64,000 nucleotides of DNA from contig CM073591.1 of the NCBI GenBank assembly GCA_037074705.1, positions 129,897,032 through 129,961,031 on the forward strand, written 5' to 3'. The first letter of the stretch is position 1. Each line of letters begins with the position of its first letter. Source of the DNA: Zhengitettix transpicula. Lineage: Eukaryota > Arthropoda > Insecta > Orthoptera > Tetrigidae. Positions 25,891 to 36,109 of this stretch are shown in pieces. The notes beneath the pieces are model-generated. The model saw nothing but the letters and a program-made list of their open reading frames with translations. It did not search any database and was not told the DNA's origin. The position numbers and the translations under genes are program-made.

Positions 25891-25965
25891 GTAAAGAAAC
25901 AGGATAAACCTGCGCAACCAGCGAGATCGAATAAAACGAACGATTTGCCGTACACAATGGAACAA
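25891..25965 (+). CDS. Exon 3 of the unrecognised gene (duplicated exon, copy B)
   Basis: The acceptor TTTTTCTTACAG and donor CAA|GTAAGT are both strong. The exon has the same length as exon 2 (75 nt, phase 0-0) and encodes 25 residues (starts VKKQDKPAQPA, contains RSN, ends YTMEQ). Aligned without gaps to exon 2, seven codons are identical, one differs silently, and seventeen differ in the encoded residue. Either the protein segment is under little constraint apart from charge, or it has been driven to change. Splice sites and frame show it is still used. Confidence 0.7.
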
Positions 25966-26590
25966 GTAAGTTATTCATTTATTTTAACGATATTTTTTGA
26001 TTAGGCAATTATCTTTTAGAAATTGTTTTCTTCAAATTATGGTCCTACCTATTATGACCTACTGACTTCATTTTCGCTGTTATTTCATGAGAACGCAAGC
26101 ACATGTTTACGGAAATCAAATATATGGAATTTGCAAACCTATATTTTTTCGAGTTCAATTGTTACATTCAATGATTAGGCATCTTTTACTTCAAGTTCAT
26201 CTTTTACGAATAGATATAGCACGCGTCGCCATCGATGGCGTGGGTCGCAGATTGATGGTGGTGAGAAGAGGGGGAAGGGGAGACAGCGCGGAATAAATAT
26301 ATACACTACAACTGTATAAGGCGGAGCAAAACTAAACTGGACCGCCAAAAATAGTGATGCGCACTATAGAGTATCGTAAATTTCAAGTATAAGGGTGTGT
26401 TGCGAGATAGAAGGGCGAAACTGTTAGCAATAGATTATTTTGTATCTAAAAAGAATTTTAATTTGATATTTTTATTCTATTCCCGCAAACAAAATAATCA
26501 ATAAAGACGCTGTTTCGGAGGAAAGCTGTAGTAGATACCTTCGCTGTTTGATATATCACATCGCAGTTATGTATCCAATTATCAATTTAA
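25966..26590 (+). repeat. Segmental duplication, copy B (intron part)
   Basis: Counterpart of 20630-21010. Similarity starts at the shared GTAAGTT(A/T)TTCA after the exon and continues with gaps to about 26590. Confidence 0.7.
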
Positions 26591-27009
26591 CTAGGAATTT
26601 AGTCTAGGAGGTCTATCTGGCATTTGCAGAAACCCCATATCTCAAGCAAACGTATTTACTATTCGACCCTACAACTCCAACTGACTTTCGGCAATGTGAA
26701 ATCGCCCGTTATTACGCACGTTCTGCCTGAGAGTTTTTCACTTGATCAACAAATATTTCAATTTATTCTCTCTTAACCATCTCCTAAAAAGTTCACAATA
26801 TATTATAAAAGTCATTTGAAAGTGAAGTAGGAAAGTAGCCTGATTCCATTTAGAAAAATATCTGATGTTGGTTTTTTTATGAGAAACTTTAGATTTAATG
26901 GTTTGTTTTTTATTTTATATCAGAAATAATTGGTTCAATATGAATTTCCTACACTGAAGGTAGGCCCTTGAAATAAAGACTACCATGACAGCGACGGTAA
27001 GGTGCATGT

Positions 27010-27270
27010 TTTAAGGCCCGTTACACATCTGGCGATTTTTATCTAGTAGATAATTTATTGCTGACGTCGTAACCGCAGTAATCCATTGAAGTGAATGAAA
27101 GCTTGCACACTGAACGACAAATAATATCTGAGATAAAATTGTCGTGTACGTCAGCTTGAGCATTCGCTCGGTTCCTCGTCCGTTCTGCGATAAATTTATC
27201 GCCACTTGCAACTTAGTGACATACGTAACCCATGTTTGCACACAGGGCAGTTTTTCTACCGCTGGAGTTA
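27010..27270. repeat. Putative non-autonomous DNA transposon end or MITE
   Basis: Text such as GTTACACATCTGGCGATTTTT, TTGCACACTGAACGAC, GCGATAAATTTATCGCC and TTGCACACAGGGCAG shows repeated 'CACA...GGCGA/TCGCC' modules of the kind found at the ends of arthropod Harbinger-like elements. A matching right terminal repeat was not found, so borders are uncertain. Confidence 0.35.
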
Positions 27271-27399
27271 TTTTCATTCTTGATTTGACTTTTCGTATGG
27301 AAACGTTTTTTGCCATCGTATCCTTTATGTCCTTTGTTTGGTGCATATTTCGAATATGAATAATTTGGATGACATCATATATAAAGAAATACTTATTCC

Positions 27400-27620
27400 A
27401 TTAATTCAAGAAAGAAATACCTGTGTAATGGAATAAAACCCTGAACATATTTCGCGTCATCCTGCCTCAACTCTTCAAACAGGTGTATAAAGCTCCAAAC
27501 TCCTCTCTTCTTTCATTAATTCGTTGAACCAAAATTAGTCGATTTTTTCTTCACATTTTCATTCGACGACGAAATAACAGTGATGCTAGAATCTTCTCTC
27601 TGTTCATTTCGAATTACACT
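27400..27620 (-). pseudogene. PIF/Harbinger transposase fragment (N-terminal part)
   Basis: Minus-strand frames read NREKILASLLFRRR, then INERREEFGALYT and, one frame over, LFEELRQDDAKYVQGFI. PIF/Harbinger transposases have 'RREFGxYHxLFxELRxDxxKFFxYFRM' near the N-terminus ahead of the DDE core, and the order matches. Frameshifts split the piece and the DDE core is missing. It lies next to the possible Harbinger-like end at 27010-27270. Confidence 0.55.
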
Positions 27621-27637
27621 GTTCACAGCACACTCAA

Positions 27638-28154
27638 CTAAGGATCGTACGACGGAAAACTTATTATCGTGCTGTGTGTGTAAGTCTCCCGATTTCTTTG
27701 AGCTGCGACGACAATTTTACCCCTCGATAAAAATCGCTTGGGTATAATGGGTTTAATACTCCCATCTCCTTTCATATCTAACCCCTGCTGAATAGTTGTT
27801 CTGGGACTTGTTTTCGCCTCACCGTTCTCTATTTTCAGTATTGCTTTGCTTTCCACTCGACTTTTTCTATCTTAAGTCGTGCATGACATCCTTATCACAA
27901 TAAACCGCTCTTTGGACCGATGTGGTAAATAAATGAGTTTTATACGGTTCGACCAAACTTTTATTTTTTAGTTCATTGATGTGTAGTCCTCGAAAGCGTT
28001 CGGCCTCCAGGACTAGATTTTCATCCTCAGACGTCTGATTATTGAGGCTATCATGACTAAGTAGGAAACGGTCTATGGAGGATGTTTCCCCGTTGCTGGA
28101 GCTACTTTTGTACTCCCGGAGGTTCTTTCCGGACTGCAAAGCAGTTAACTTCAC
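27638..28154 (-). other. Two adjacent open minus-strand frames, unrecognised
   Basis: 27867-28154 (95 codons, charged and serine-rich) and 27638-27856 (72 codons, basic) follow each other on the minus strand with a short gap. Composition is more coding-like than most neighbours, and the pair could be a retrotransposon gag or the DNA-binding ORF of the Harbinger relative. I recognise no motif. Confidence 0.25.
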
Positions 28155-28481
28155 GTACAGCGAGTTTTACTTCTGCATTTCCCTATTTTCTAATGGCTCC
28201 TGTCTTGCCTATTTTGTAGAGCAGCTATTTCATTCAGATCCTGTGTTTGAAACATTTCTTTATGATATTTCTTACGGACCTACTATTCGTGCGCATCCAT
28301 TAACTTGAGGTTGGCAGTTGAAGTGCAACGAACGGAAGAAATTCAAGTTCTTGCTTTTCTGGCGCAATTTCTACAATTGTTTGTAACTTCAACCACTTAA
28401 ACCCGGATTTAACTCTACGCAACCGAATAATTGCGAATTGAAATACATAATTGCAAAAGCTGAGCTACCTTGCGCCTAGTT

Positions 28482-29275
28482 TTGAAAAACAGTGCGAGTC
28501 CTGTAAGCCAAGTATGTGATATGCATATGATGTTTGATCATGCGATTACCGCATTCATACTCGAAAGAGAATTCAAATTATAACTTGAATTTGAGCTAAT
28601 TATATCTCAAAAAGAAGTTATTTGGATGTAAAGATTTTGAGATTAATTTCTAAATTTTGAGGTTTATGAATCTTAGATTATATCTTAGATTTATCTTAGA
28701 TAAATAATGCTTAAAGAATCTATTTATTCATTATAAATTAAGTGTGTATAACATTTCATAAATTAATCTGGATTTATAATTATAGTCTAGAATATGGAAA
28801 ATGTCGCAATAGATAGTGATTGGTTTCCAAAATATGTTCAGAAATGGATAAAAAATAATATTTTATATTTAAATGCAAATAACTGAGCTATGTAATAAAT
28901 TTTATAGTATCGCGTTCAATTGTAAGATTGATATTATCATTACTGTTTATTAATTTATTATTCTAACCATTATAATTGGAAGATCATCAATGTTACAATT
29001 ATTGATAATAATATTTTTATATTTAAACATATTAGCCTATGTGTATTTATATGCCAGATGAGGGTCTACATCAAGACCGCGAAATGACGTCTTTTTAATT
29101 AAAGTTTACTTCAAGGTTTTCCTGTTTTTTGGCTGTCCATTTCTCCAAATTAACTTAATTTCTTAACTATTTCACCGTTTGGGAAATAGTTACTCTTTAG
29201 ACTATATTAATTGCTGTAATCGCATGATCTAACACATATTTTATTCAAGCTTATTGGACTCGCACTGTGTTTCAA
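28482..29275. mobile_element. About 0.8-kb element with inverted terminal repeats
   Basis: The left end TTGAAAAACAGTGCGAGTCC (28482-28501) is the reverse complement of the right end (29256-29275) with one mismatch. Further in, GATCATGCGATTAC (28536-28549) pairs exactly with 29216-29229. No transposase is encoded, so it is a MITE or foldback element. Its right half contains a hammerhead-like string (CAGATGA, GGTCT/AGACC stem, CGAAATGACGTC) at about 29057-29092. Confidence 0.7.
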
Positions 29276-29319
29276 GACTTAAAGGGGGAAGTCATAACTA
29301 TCTGGTCGCTGAGACCTGG

Positions 29320-29470
29320 GGAAGTGGATTAAGGGTCCTCCGGTCGTTCTGAGCACGATATTACATGGGTCGCTCTAAGCACGGTCGCGCCGATTCGGGC
29401 TCGTCCCGCTCACAAGCGACAGTCCCGTTACTTCTGGATTCCGCGGCTATCTGGGATCTATTTTGACTAT
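29320..29470. other. GC-rich patch, unclassified
   Basis: A short GC-rich stretch (for example GGTCGCGCCGATTCGGGCTCG) in AT-rich surroundings. It is probably part of an inserted repeat. No coding frame is recognised. Confidence 0.35.
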
Positions 29471-29734
29471 TGAGAACTAGCTACATAAATTTTTACAATA
29501 TGGCAACCTTACTGTAATAACTAACAGCGTGGTTTTCAATTAGTATATTTTTTATATAAAGTTACAGAAATTAAACTTATTTGCGATGCACCTCCGTATA
29601 CTTGTTTACTGTATATCGTGACAACACCTAATGTAATATAATTATATACTAATAGTTTTTTATTGGACCATATTTCTCTTATTAATGATGAAAAGCATCT
29701 GACATTCACAGCAATATATATATATATATATATA

Positions 29735-29991
29735 AAATACACGGCCTTCAGCCAGAAAATTATGTTTATAAACCAAAAAATAAAAGCTGTTCCGTCCTCG
29801 TTTAGGACGGACCTCTTCAGGTTTAATAGTTGTGCAACAGTCAAGGAAGCAAAACGTTGCCTCTAAATTCCCCCCCCCCCAAATTATATACATAATTATT
29901 GAACCTGATGATGCCCATAAAGGAGACGAAACGTCGTTAATTTAATTTCTTGGTAATAAAACATAATCGTTTGACTCTAGACCGTGTATTT
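29735..29991. repeat. Foldback element 2 with two hammerhead-like motifs
   Basis: The left arm (29735-29828, minus sense) and right arm (29904-29991, plus sense) are diverged inverted copies ending in ACACGG...ATTATGTTT. Minus motif: CTGAAGA (29814-29820), then TCCGTCC-loop-GGACGGA, then AAC. Plus motif: CTGATGA (29905-29911), a weaker stem, then GAAAC at 29928-29932 followed by GTC. A C run at about 29870-29880 separates the arms and a (TA)n run precedes the left arm. Confidence 0.7.
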
Positions 29992-29994
29992 ATT

Positions 29995-31020
29995 CATTTA
30001 CATTTCTCATAATTTCTATTACTACATGACACATTGGTTTTAAAACATATTTTAGTATGTAAGGGAAGTTCTTACAATAACCACAACTTTTAATTCATCA
30101 GATTATAGATGCCCTGCTGTTTGTTGATTCCGACCTATCTACCGAGAAAATATTTTGTTTATTCACTCTCGCGAAACAAAACTTCATAAACCGAATAAAT
30201 AAAAAACCTTCAACAATTAGTTTGAGCAGGTAAGATACATTTTAATTACACGCGAGTAAGTAATAAAGTAATTTAGTTCTATTTATTTAAACAGAGTTTC
30301 TACTTGCACTGTGTCACTTTCAGAAAGTGAGATTCTGAGGGAAAAACAAACGATTATAAATGACAACCATCAACATAGCACTGTTTCATCCTGAATTCAT
30401 GAATGCAATCAGACATATTCCCTCTGTGGCAGCTACTTTTTCTAATTTGAGGCTAACCTTATTTTTCACAGACTGTAAAAGTGTATTTTGAACTTCACTT
30501 TTTCTCTCAAGCTGGTGTTTTGGATTAGTTGGTCCCCGAATATACTCGTATCTTGTGTTTTATATATAAAACTGCTCACTAAGTTGAAAACTTAAGAACC
30601 ATGTAACTTATTTTTTTAAACTAACATTAGGATAATAATAAACAAAACACTCAGCAACTATGACAAATTTGTCATCTGTAATTACCCGGTGACGAAGATG
30701 TGGACATAATTTATATCTCATTTTCTAAATTCGCTCATAACAAAATATAAGTGCTTTTAAATATGATGCGACTTCTTCAACTAAGTCGGACTTTCTAAAT
30801 CACCATAACATTCTTCGGAATTTGAATTTTGTCTAAACAACAGTCAGAAGTTTTAACTTCATAACTGAAGTGACAATACTTTCTCTAAAGAACAAAGTCT
30901 CGTCATAGATTTTTGTGTTTTTAGTCACGTTTTATTCCGCCGTACAAATATACAACCTATAACTAAATAGAGACCAACATGTACCTGGTATGCTAAGAGA
31001 GAGAATAAAATAAATAGACC
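29995..31020. other. Intron interior without recognisable feature
   Basis: AT-rich. An acceptor-like site at about 30479 is followed by a short open frame ending in TAG, without a good donor. Confidence 0.35.
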
Positions 31021-31440
31021 TGGTACCTTAAGAGGCTACTCCGGGTAACCTTTTGTCAACCACGTCTACCTCCACGACGAGGAATATAAAATTTCATTAA
31101 CCACCGTGGTTAATAAGGGAATTAAACTCAGCGACTCCTATAACCGAGGAATCGACACAAATCTCGGTCTCAGGGGGTTGAACTGCATCTTAAGCAGTAT
31201 GGAAAATTTCAGAATTACACTCAGTGACTTCCATAACCTCAGATTAAACACCAGTCTCAATTGTTTACTCATTACTGTTATATAACGGCCTTTCACGCAA
31301 TTCCTCCCTCACGCCGACACCTAGGAGGCTGAACCACAGCTTAACTGACATTGTGAATGTCAGAATTAACCTCATTGACTTGTATAATCCTGGAATTTAC
31401 ACCAATCCCGGTTGTTTCGCTGGCTCGACACCACTATGGC
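31020..31440. repeat. Diverged tandem repeat related to 24585-25080
   Basis: Units repeat ACTCAG(C/T)GACTCC(T/A)TA, ACAC(C/A)A..CTC(G)GT and TATAACGGCC(T)TTCAC. The combination 'AATCTCGGT' plus 'TAACGGCC' plus 'GGTTGAAC/GGCTGAACC' links it to the repeat at 24.6-25.1 kb. Confidence 0.55.
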
Positions 31441-32092
31441 TTGAAAATGGATGTATAACACGATCACTAAACAGTGTAACGCTGTATAAAAAAAATTGAT
31501 AACAAGATCCATATGTGTAATCGCATTCTAAATAAACATAACATTCGAAATTCAAGAAGAGTAATGTGCACATACACACACTCAGCAAAGGACAGACGGG
31601 AGAAGTTCCTCATCAAAGGAGCTTATAAATAGCCATACGAATGAGTAATGTTTAAATTGGTGATATGGGCTGGTCCGTGCCCACCAGATTAAATCAACTT
31701 GTCTGCTGTCGGAACAAGCCTTGGTTATAAATCGCAGAATATTATTACAGGAAACAGCTCTAATGAATAAGGAAAAGGACGTTGTGGAACCGGAAATTAC
31801 GTGAAGCGATAGAAATACACAAATGCAAATACATCCCAGCGGAGCTATACAGCAAAACGTCGACATATTCGCCGGAATGAAACGTGACCAAAAACAATTG
31901 ATGCATAAATGTGATATTACAGCAGCCACTAAAACCATCAAGAAATTTTCTTATATTTTGCAATAATATTGGGAGAGACTCTTGGGCATCAACATTTACC
32001 AGTAGGGATCCCGACGGTTCATAGAACGTTCTAAAGTTATAACAGAGCATTCTCGGGTTTTCTACCTGATTAAAAATTTATTATATACACAG

Positions 32093-32194
32093 CGATTCGA
32101 TTCTCTGTCATCGTCGTCTGGTGAATTTCAGTTACTTGTGTTACAATTATTTTCGGTTACAGAATTTAATACATATATACACGTTGGTGAATAC
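32093..32194 (+). other. Weak exon-like interval in the gene's intron
   Basis: ACACAG precedes and TAC|GTATGT follows a 102-nt phase-0 open frame (starts RFDSLSSSSGEF). The donor is good but the acceptor lacks a pyrimidine tract, and the translation is not clearly protein-like. It would fit the frame of the host gene, so it cannot be excluded. Confidence 0.2.
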
Positions 32195-32663
32195 GTATGT
32201 GACTGTCCTATTGGTGATTGGTGAGTTCAGATAATCATTTAGCCACTCTCTCCGTTGATGGGTTGTTGTTGAAATCCGAGTATGCATTATTCATAATTTG
32301 CACCCGGAAGGGATACCAGCTAAAGTTAACTTAAAGGCTGTGCTTATACACATTTCAAATGAACTTCCATCTTGCTCATATTAAATAGACTTTTAAATAT
32401 TTAAATTAGAGTAAATAATTTATGGAAACTGTCAGTGGGCTGCCTTTGAAGCCCTCCAAAAAAATATAGCAGTTTTGTGACGCTTTCAGACTCTTATAAA
32501 AAAATAGAAATTTTATCTAACAGATAAATAACATTATTTTACAACAAAAGAGTATATACATTAATGCATTTTTTCCTTTACTTTCAAATAATTTAAGGTA
32601 ATTATGTCATAATTATGAAAATTTGCATTTATGCATTACAATTAAATAAGTCACTTATACATG

Positions 32664-32876
32664 AATAAACATCAGCCAATGTTAAGACAGAAAAAATAAT
32701 TTAATAATGTAAAAGTTAAACAACGTTTCGTCGCTTATTTGGCGACCTCGTCAGGTTCAAGTATAATTTTTTTTTTTGACGGACAGGTCAATCTGCTGAC
32801 TGCAGTGGCCGAAAAAGTTGTTTAATTTTACATTAATAAATTCTTTTTTCTGTCTTAAAATGGGCTGATGTTTATT
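32664..32876. repeat. Foldback element 3 with hammerhead-like motif
   Basis: Arms of about 70 bp (32664-32730 and 32811-32876) share AATAAACATCAGCC and AAGACAGAAAAA in inverted order. Minus-strand motif in the left arm: CTGACGA (32748-32754), stem GTCGC/GCGAC, GAAAC (32725-32729), then GTTG. The right arm retains only GGCCGAAAAAGTTG of the motif. Confidence 0.75.
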
Positions 32877-33603
32877 TTTTATTAGTTTTTTCAATAGTCA
32901 GAATATATATTAATATACATAATTAATAAATCACTTATGTTTCCGTAATTAATAGCTCCATTATAGTTACTGTTTCTATATGCTTTTTGAGGTGAGGAAT
33001 AATATTTGAAAATTTTCTAGTACGCTCCAGACAATATTCTATATTTAACAATTTTTTATACTAATGCTGCAATATACAGTTAAAATTATTACATATTAAT
33101 TCCAGTGACGTATTTAGTGTGTTGATATGCAACATTTAACATCGTAAAACAAATTGAAACATGCATACTCAATAGATATAAAATTAACTTTATCAATACA
33201 TTTGCCGTATAAAGTTGATACCTTATAGTATTGTTATTTATTAAAAGGTGTTCCTTTGGAAATAATTTTTTAATTTCACTATATATATACATTTATCTCA
33301 GTCCAAACACACTGAACCCTTTTCGGGAAAGGAGCTTCTTGGTAAAAGATTTGCCCTCATGTGTCTGCGACAGTATTGCATTCCATTGTCGTGGCATCGT
33401 CCTGTCAATTTTGGAAGGTAACTGGTACAAAGATTTAGAAACAACTTATGATTCATTGATTAAATAAACAAGGTGTACGCATTTATTCACGTAGCGCGAT
33501 CTCACAAGAGCAAAATGAGGATTTATAATTATTTAATTTATTTGATAATTAGTGCACATCAATGACAGACATCCAAATTATAATAACATCTATTTTTTAT
33601 TAG

Positions 33604-33748
33604 TCTGGAAGAACATTCCTTCACAAACGAACCACAGAGATATATCGACTATGGAAGAATCTCGTTCATGAATGTTGATCCGCGGGGTTCGATCATCAGC
33701 TCCAGTTTGATACAGTCATTACCAAGGAGAACAATGCATTCCGTAGAG
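33604..33748 (+). CDS. Candidate exon 4 of the unrecognised gene (acceptor uncertain)
   Basis: TATTTTTTATTAG at 33591-33603 is a plausible acceptor and GAG|GTAAAT a plausible donor. The only open frame reads LEEHSFTNEPQRYIDYGRIS, then FMNVDPRGS and ends TMHSVE, phase 0 at the donor, which matches exon 5. With the 33603 acceptor the incoming phase is 2, which does not match exon 3 (phase 0). That would need an unseen exon between. The inner site CCACAG at 33632-33637 gives a 111-nt phase-0 exon that joins directly to exon 3, but its pyrimidine tract is poor. The translation looks coding, so the exon is probably real with an unresolved left border. Confidence 0.45.
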
Positions 33749-33799
33749 GTAAATCAGACGCATGTATGCGTTACGTTTATAAATGCAATGTAACCAATG

Positions 33800-34030
33800 G
33801 CGGTTCGTGCATATCTGCTCGTCTACAGCACATAAATTAATTAAGGAAGAAACAATTTTTCTTCATTTTAAGAACCTTCATAATGTTTTAACAATGCTAA
33901 TCTTTGCTTTGATATCGAATATTTTAAACTGCCCCTTTGCGGTCCTCTAGCTCCTGCTAAAGCAGCCAGCTGGCCATCCAGTGCTATCGCCGCGAAAGCA
34001 CTGGATTATTGACTTGAATGATAAAATGCG
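33800..34030 (+). repeat. Interspersed repeat B, copy 1
   Basis: Shares TACAGCACATAAATT, GGAAGAA...AATTTTTCTT, TTGTTTTAACA and GC(T/A)CCTGCTAA...GCAGCCAG with 49105-49300 in the same order and orientation. Confidence 0.65.
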
Positions 34031-34314
34031 CATGCGTAGCACCCATTTAACACCTTCGCGTCACCCGTAAAGTGACTGATTCTTGTGTTAGAATTCTTAC
34101 AGCACTTGGACACAGACGCGCGGCCGCATCAGAACACATAACCTACGAAATCTAAATTAAACGGAGCTATTGAATAATTATAAACCTTATTTTAAAGTAC
34201 TTTATGTTTTCAAAACAAAACTAATATTCATTCTAAATGTTTTATTTTAACGTCTGTTTTGAATTAATAAAAACAATTGATGACCTTATACTAACACTTC
34301 ATTTTTTATACTAT

Positions 34315-34600
34315 GACGACGTTTCGATACCGTTTTGTATCTTCTTCAGGTATTGACCACATTAACACAATAAATTTAGCACAAATTTCTGTTTTGCAAA
34401 TATAAATTGTTAACTGTAAGTTGTTTTGATTTATAATTATTAAATTGTTTCCAGTAAGTTGTTTTGTTTTATAATTATTACAATTTACAAGTAACAATTT
34501 ATATTAACAAAACAGAAAGTTGTGCTAGCTTTATTCTGTTAATTTTTCTTCAATACCTGAAGAAGATACAAGAAGAAAAAGTTCTCGGGTTTCTACCCGA
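34315..34600. repeat. Foldback element 4 with two hammerhead-like motifs
   Basis: Inverted arms share AACAATTTATATT, AAAACAGAAA and TGTGCTA. Minus motif: CTGAAGA (34343-34349), perfect stem GATAC/GTATC, GAAAC (34321-34325), GTC. Plus motif: CTGAAGA at 34557-34563 followed by AGATACAAGAAG, with the second half lost. A hairpin TTCTCGGGT-TTCT-ACCCGAGAA follows at about 34582-34603. Confidence 0.75.
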
Positions 34601-34739
34601 GAAGATACAAGAAGTATCTACTCACTTTTTTACAACTTTATTCGGATTTACTATACTAAGATTTCATCTGAACATTGCTCAATGTTATTATATGTTATTT
34701 ATATTAAAATTAAAGTTGAATTATTTTAATATTTGCTAG

Positions 34740-35290
34740 GAAGCCGTTCCGCCATATTCGACGTTGAGGTTAGAGAGATTTCTAGTCTCCGTTATAATTC
34801 CACTCTTGTAGAGAGTCGAATTTAGTCAGACTGAACTGGAGTCACCTTCAAAAAGGTTCTTAAAGAATTGAGTGGACTTGGAATCCATAATCTGAATAAA
34901 AATGGCTCTGTCTGAATGTGATCTTTCTCCTACAATCAGAGCTTTCATTCCCCGTGGTCAAGGCGTTTCCAAAAGCCCCAAAATATAGCTTATCATGTAG
35001 GCTAAACTTAAAATTGGTGTTATTATCCCACGATGGTGAATATTCCATCTGGTGTTTCCCTGTATCCTAAGTGTCTAGTATACAGACCGTCTTATTCACT
35101 AATCTATCTGTGATCTGTGCCGACACCTGGGATTTCTCCTGTGCACTCTGACCTTACAAATATTTTACTAAATCTTGCCACAATACTCAATGAAAACAAT
35201 TCTGTTAAGAAATTCTAAATTTTATTAAACACTCATTTTTAATCAAATAAGATTGCATCATTGGAGAAAATAAATTACTAATTGGAAATA
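34740..35290. other. Intron end before exon 5
   Basis: No transposon protein or exon recognised. Only the pyrimidine-containing acceptor ATATTATTTCAG at its end is functional-looking. Confidence 0.4.
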
Positions 35291-35299
35291 TTATTTCAG

Positions 35300-36061
35300 C
35301 GTTCTTCGATTTCCATTGAAGATCCAGAAGCTCCATTCAACGATAAAATTGAGTATTTGGTCGATTATATATTGGAAGTAATGCTTGTTGTCTACCCAGA
35401 AAAACTTCGGATGGTGTTGGAATTGGAACAGTGTTCGCTGATGTATATGAAGGTGTTATCTAAACCAAGGAATTTGTTCTTCATGGAAACGATTCTTGGC
35501 AGCCGATTGAGTTTCAGATCCTTAGAATCCATCTCTGAACGAGGATACGGCTTCACAAGACAGTCCAGGGAAAAGAGTAGAAGAAGTAATGGTTCTTACC
35601 CGACGCAAATAGATCGACCCGGCCATGATATGTTGAACGCAGCTGATCATTCATACTTAAAGAAATACTGCAGTAGTTTAGTCCAGGAGGCGTCTGAATT
35701 TTCGCGAAATTCCACGGCTAACGCGACGGCAAGTTCTCCGCTGCGTTATATCAAGAACGTTCTAGAGTCCAACCCGTTGGCTTTCAAGGCTAAATTGAAA
35801 GACATACTTGTCAATTTTGTGACGACTAACGTGCAAACTCATGCCAGGTTCTACAGAACTCCAAGCGGGAGAGGGTTTCAGAAGGAACCAGCCGCACATT
35901 CAGGACTCCTGCAAACAGTATTATTAAAAGTCGATATTGAACCTCAGCAAAGAAGTAAATTTTTCAAGAACCATTTTACAAAAATTTCCGACATTTCTGA
36001 TAAAAGATATTATGAAATAAACCCCGATTCTAAGAAAGGCCAAACTGATATGGGATATGAG
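35300..36061 (+). CDS. Exon 5, main coding exon of the unrecognised gene
   Basis: The exon begins after ATTATTTCAG and is phase 0. It encodes 254 residues in one open frame, the longest uninterrupted frame in the window. The first part has a serine/acidic lead (RSSISIEDPEAP), then a long amphipathic region (DKIEYLVDYILEVMLVVYPE) that looks helical. A basic serine/arginine patch (TRQSREKSRRSNGS) follows, then helical segments including SPLRYIKNVLESNPLAFKAK, and a charged end. It is taken to finish at GAG|GTACTG in phase 0, because a phase-0 terminal exon with its own stop and poly(A) signal lies at 45549. Otherwise the frame stops at 36095-36097. A TTG at 35282 is intronic and not a start. No catalytic motif, signal peptide or membrane helix is evident. 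Confidence 0.7.
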
Positions 36062-36109
36062 GTACTGTTTGCTAAATATTCTATTATAGTTTATTAATGC
36101 AATATATTA

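Noticed and set aside
26988..26992. A 5-nt micro-exon (ACAG|CGACG|GTAAGG) that would fix the phase of exon 4
   Set aside because: Arithmetically it fits, but there is no pyrimidine tract and such short strings are common by chance.
30480..30535. Acceptor TTTTTCACAG followed by a short phase-0 frame
   Set aside because: No acceptable donor before the stop, and the translation is not informative.
31582..32050. Overlapping minus-strand frames of 119 and 96 codons
   Set aside because: Two overlapping frames, cysteine/phenylalanine-rich translations without motif, no splice signals; they look like chance.
35282..35299. TTG-initiated extension of the 35.3-36.1 kb frame
   Set aside because: The upstream residues are the splice acceptor of the exon (ATTATTTCAG). 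There is no ATG and no reason for a non-AUG start.
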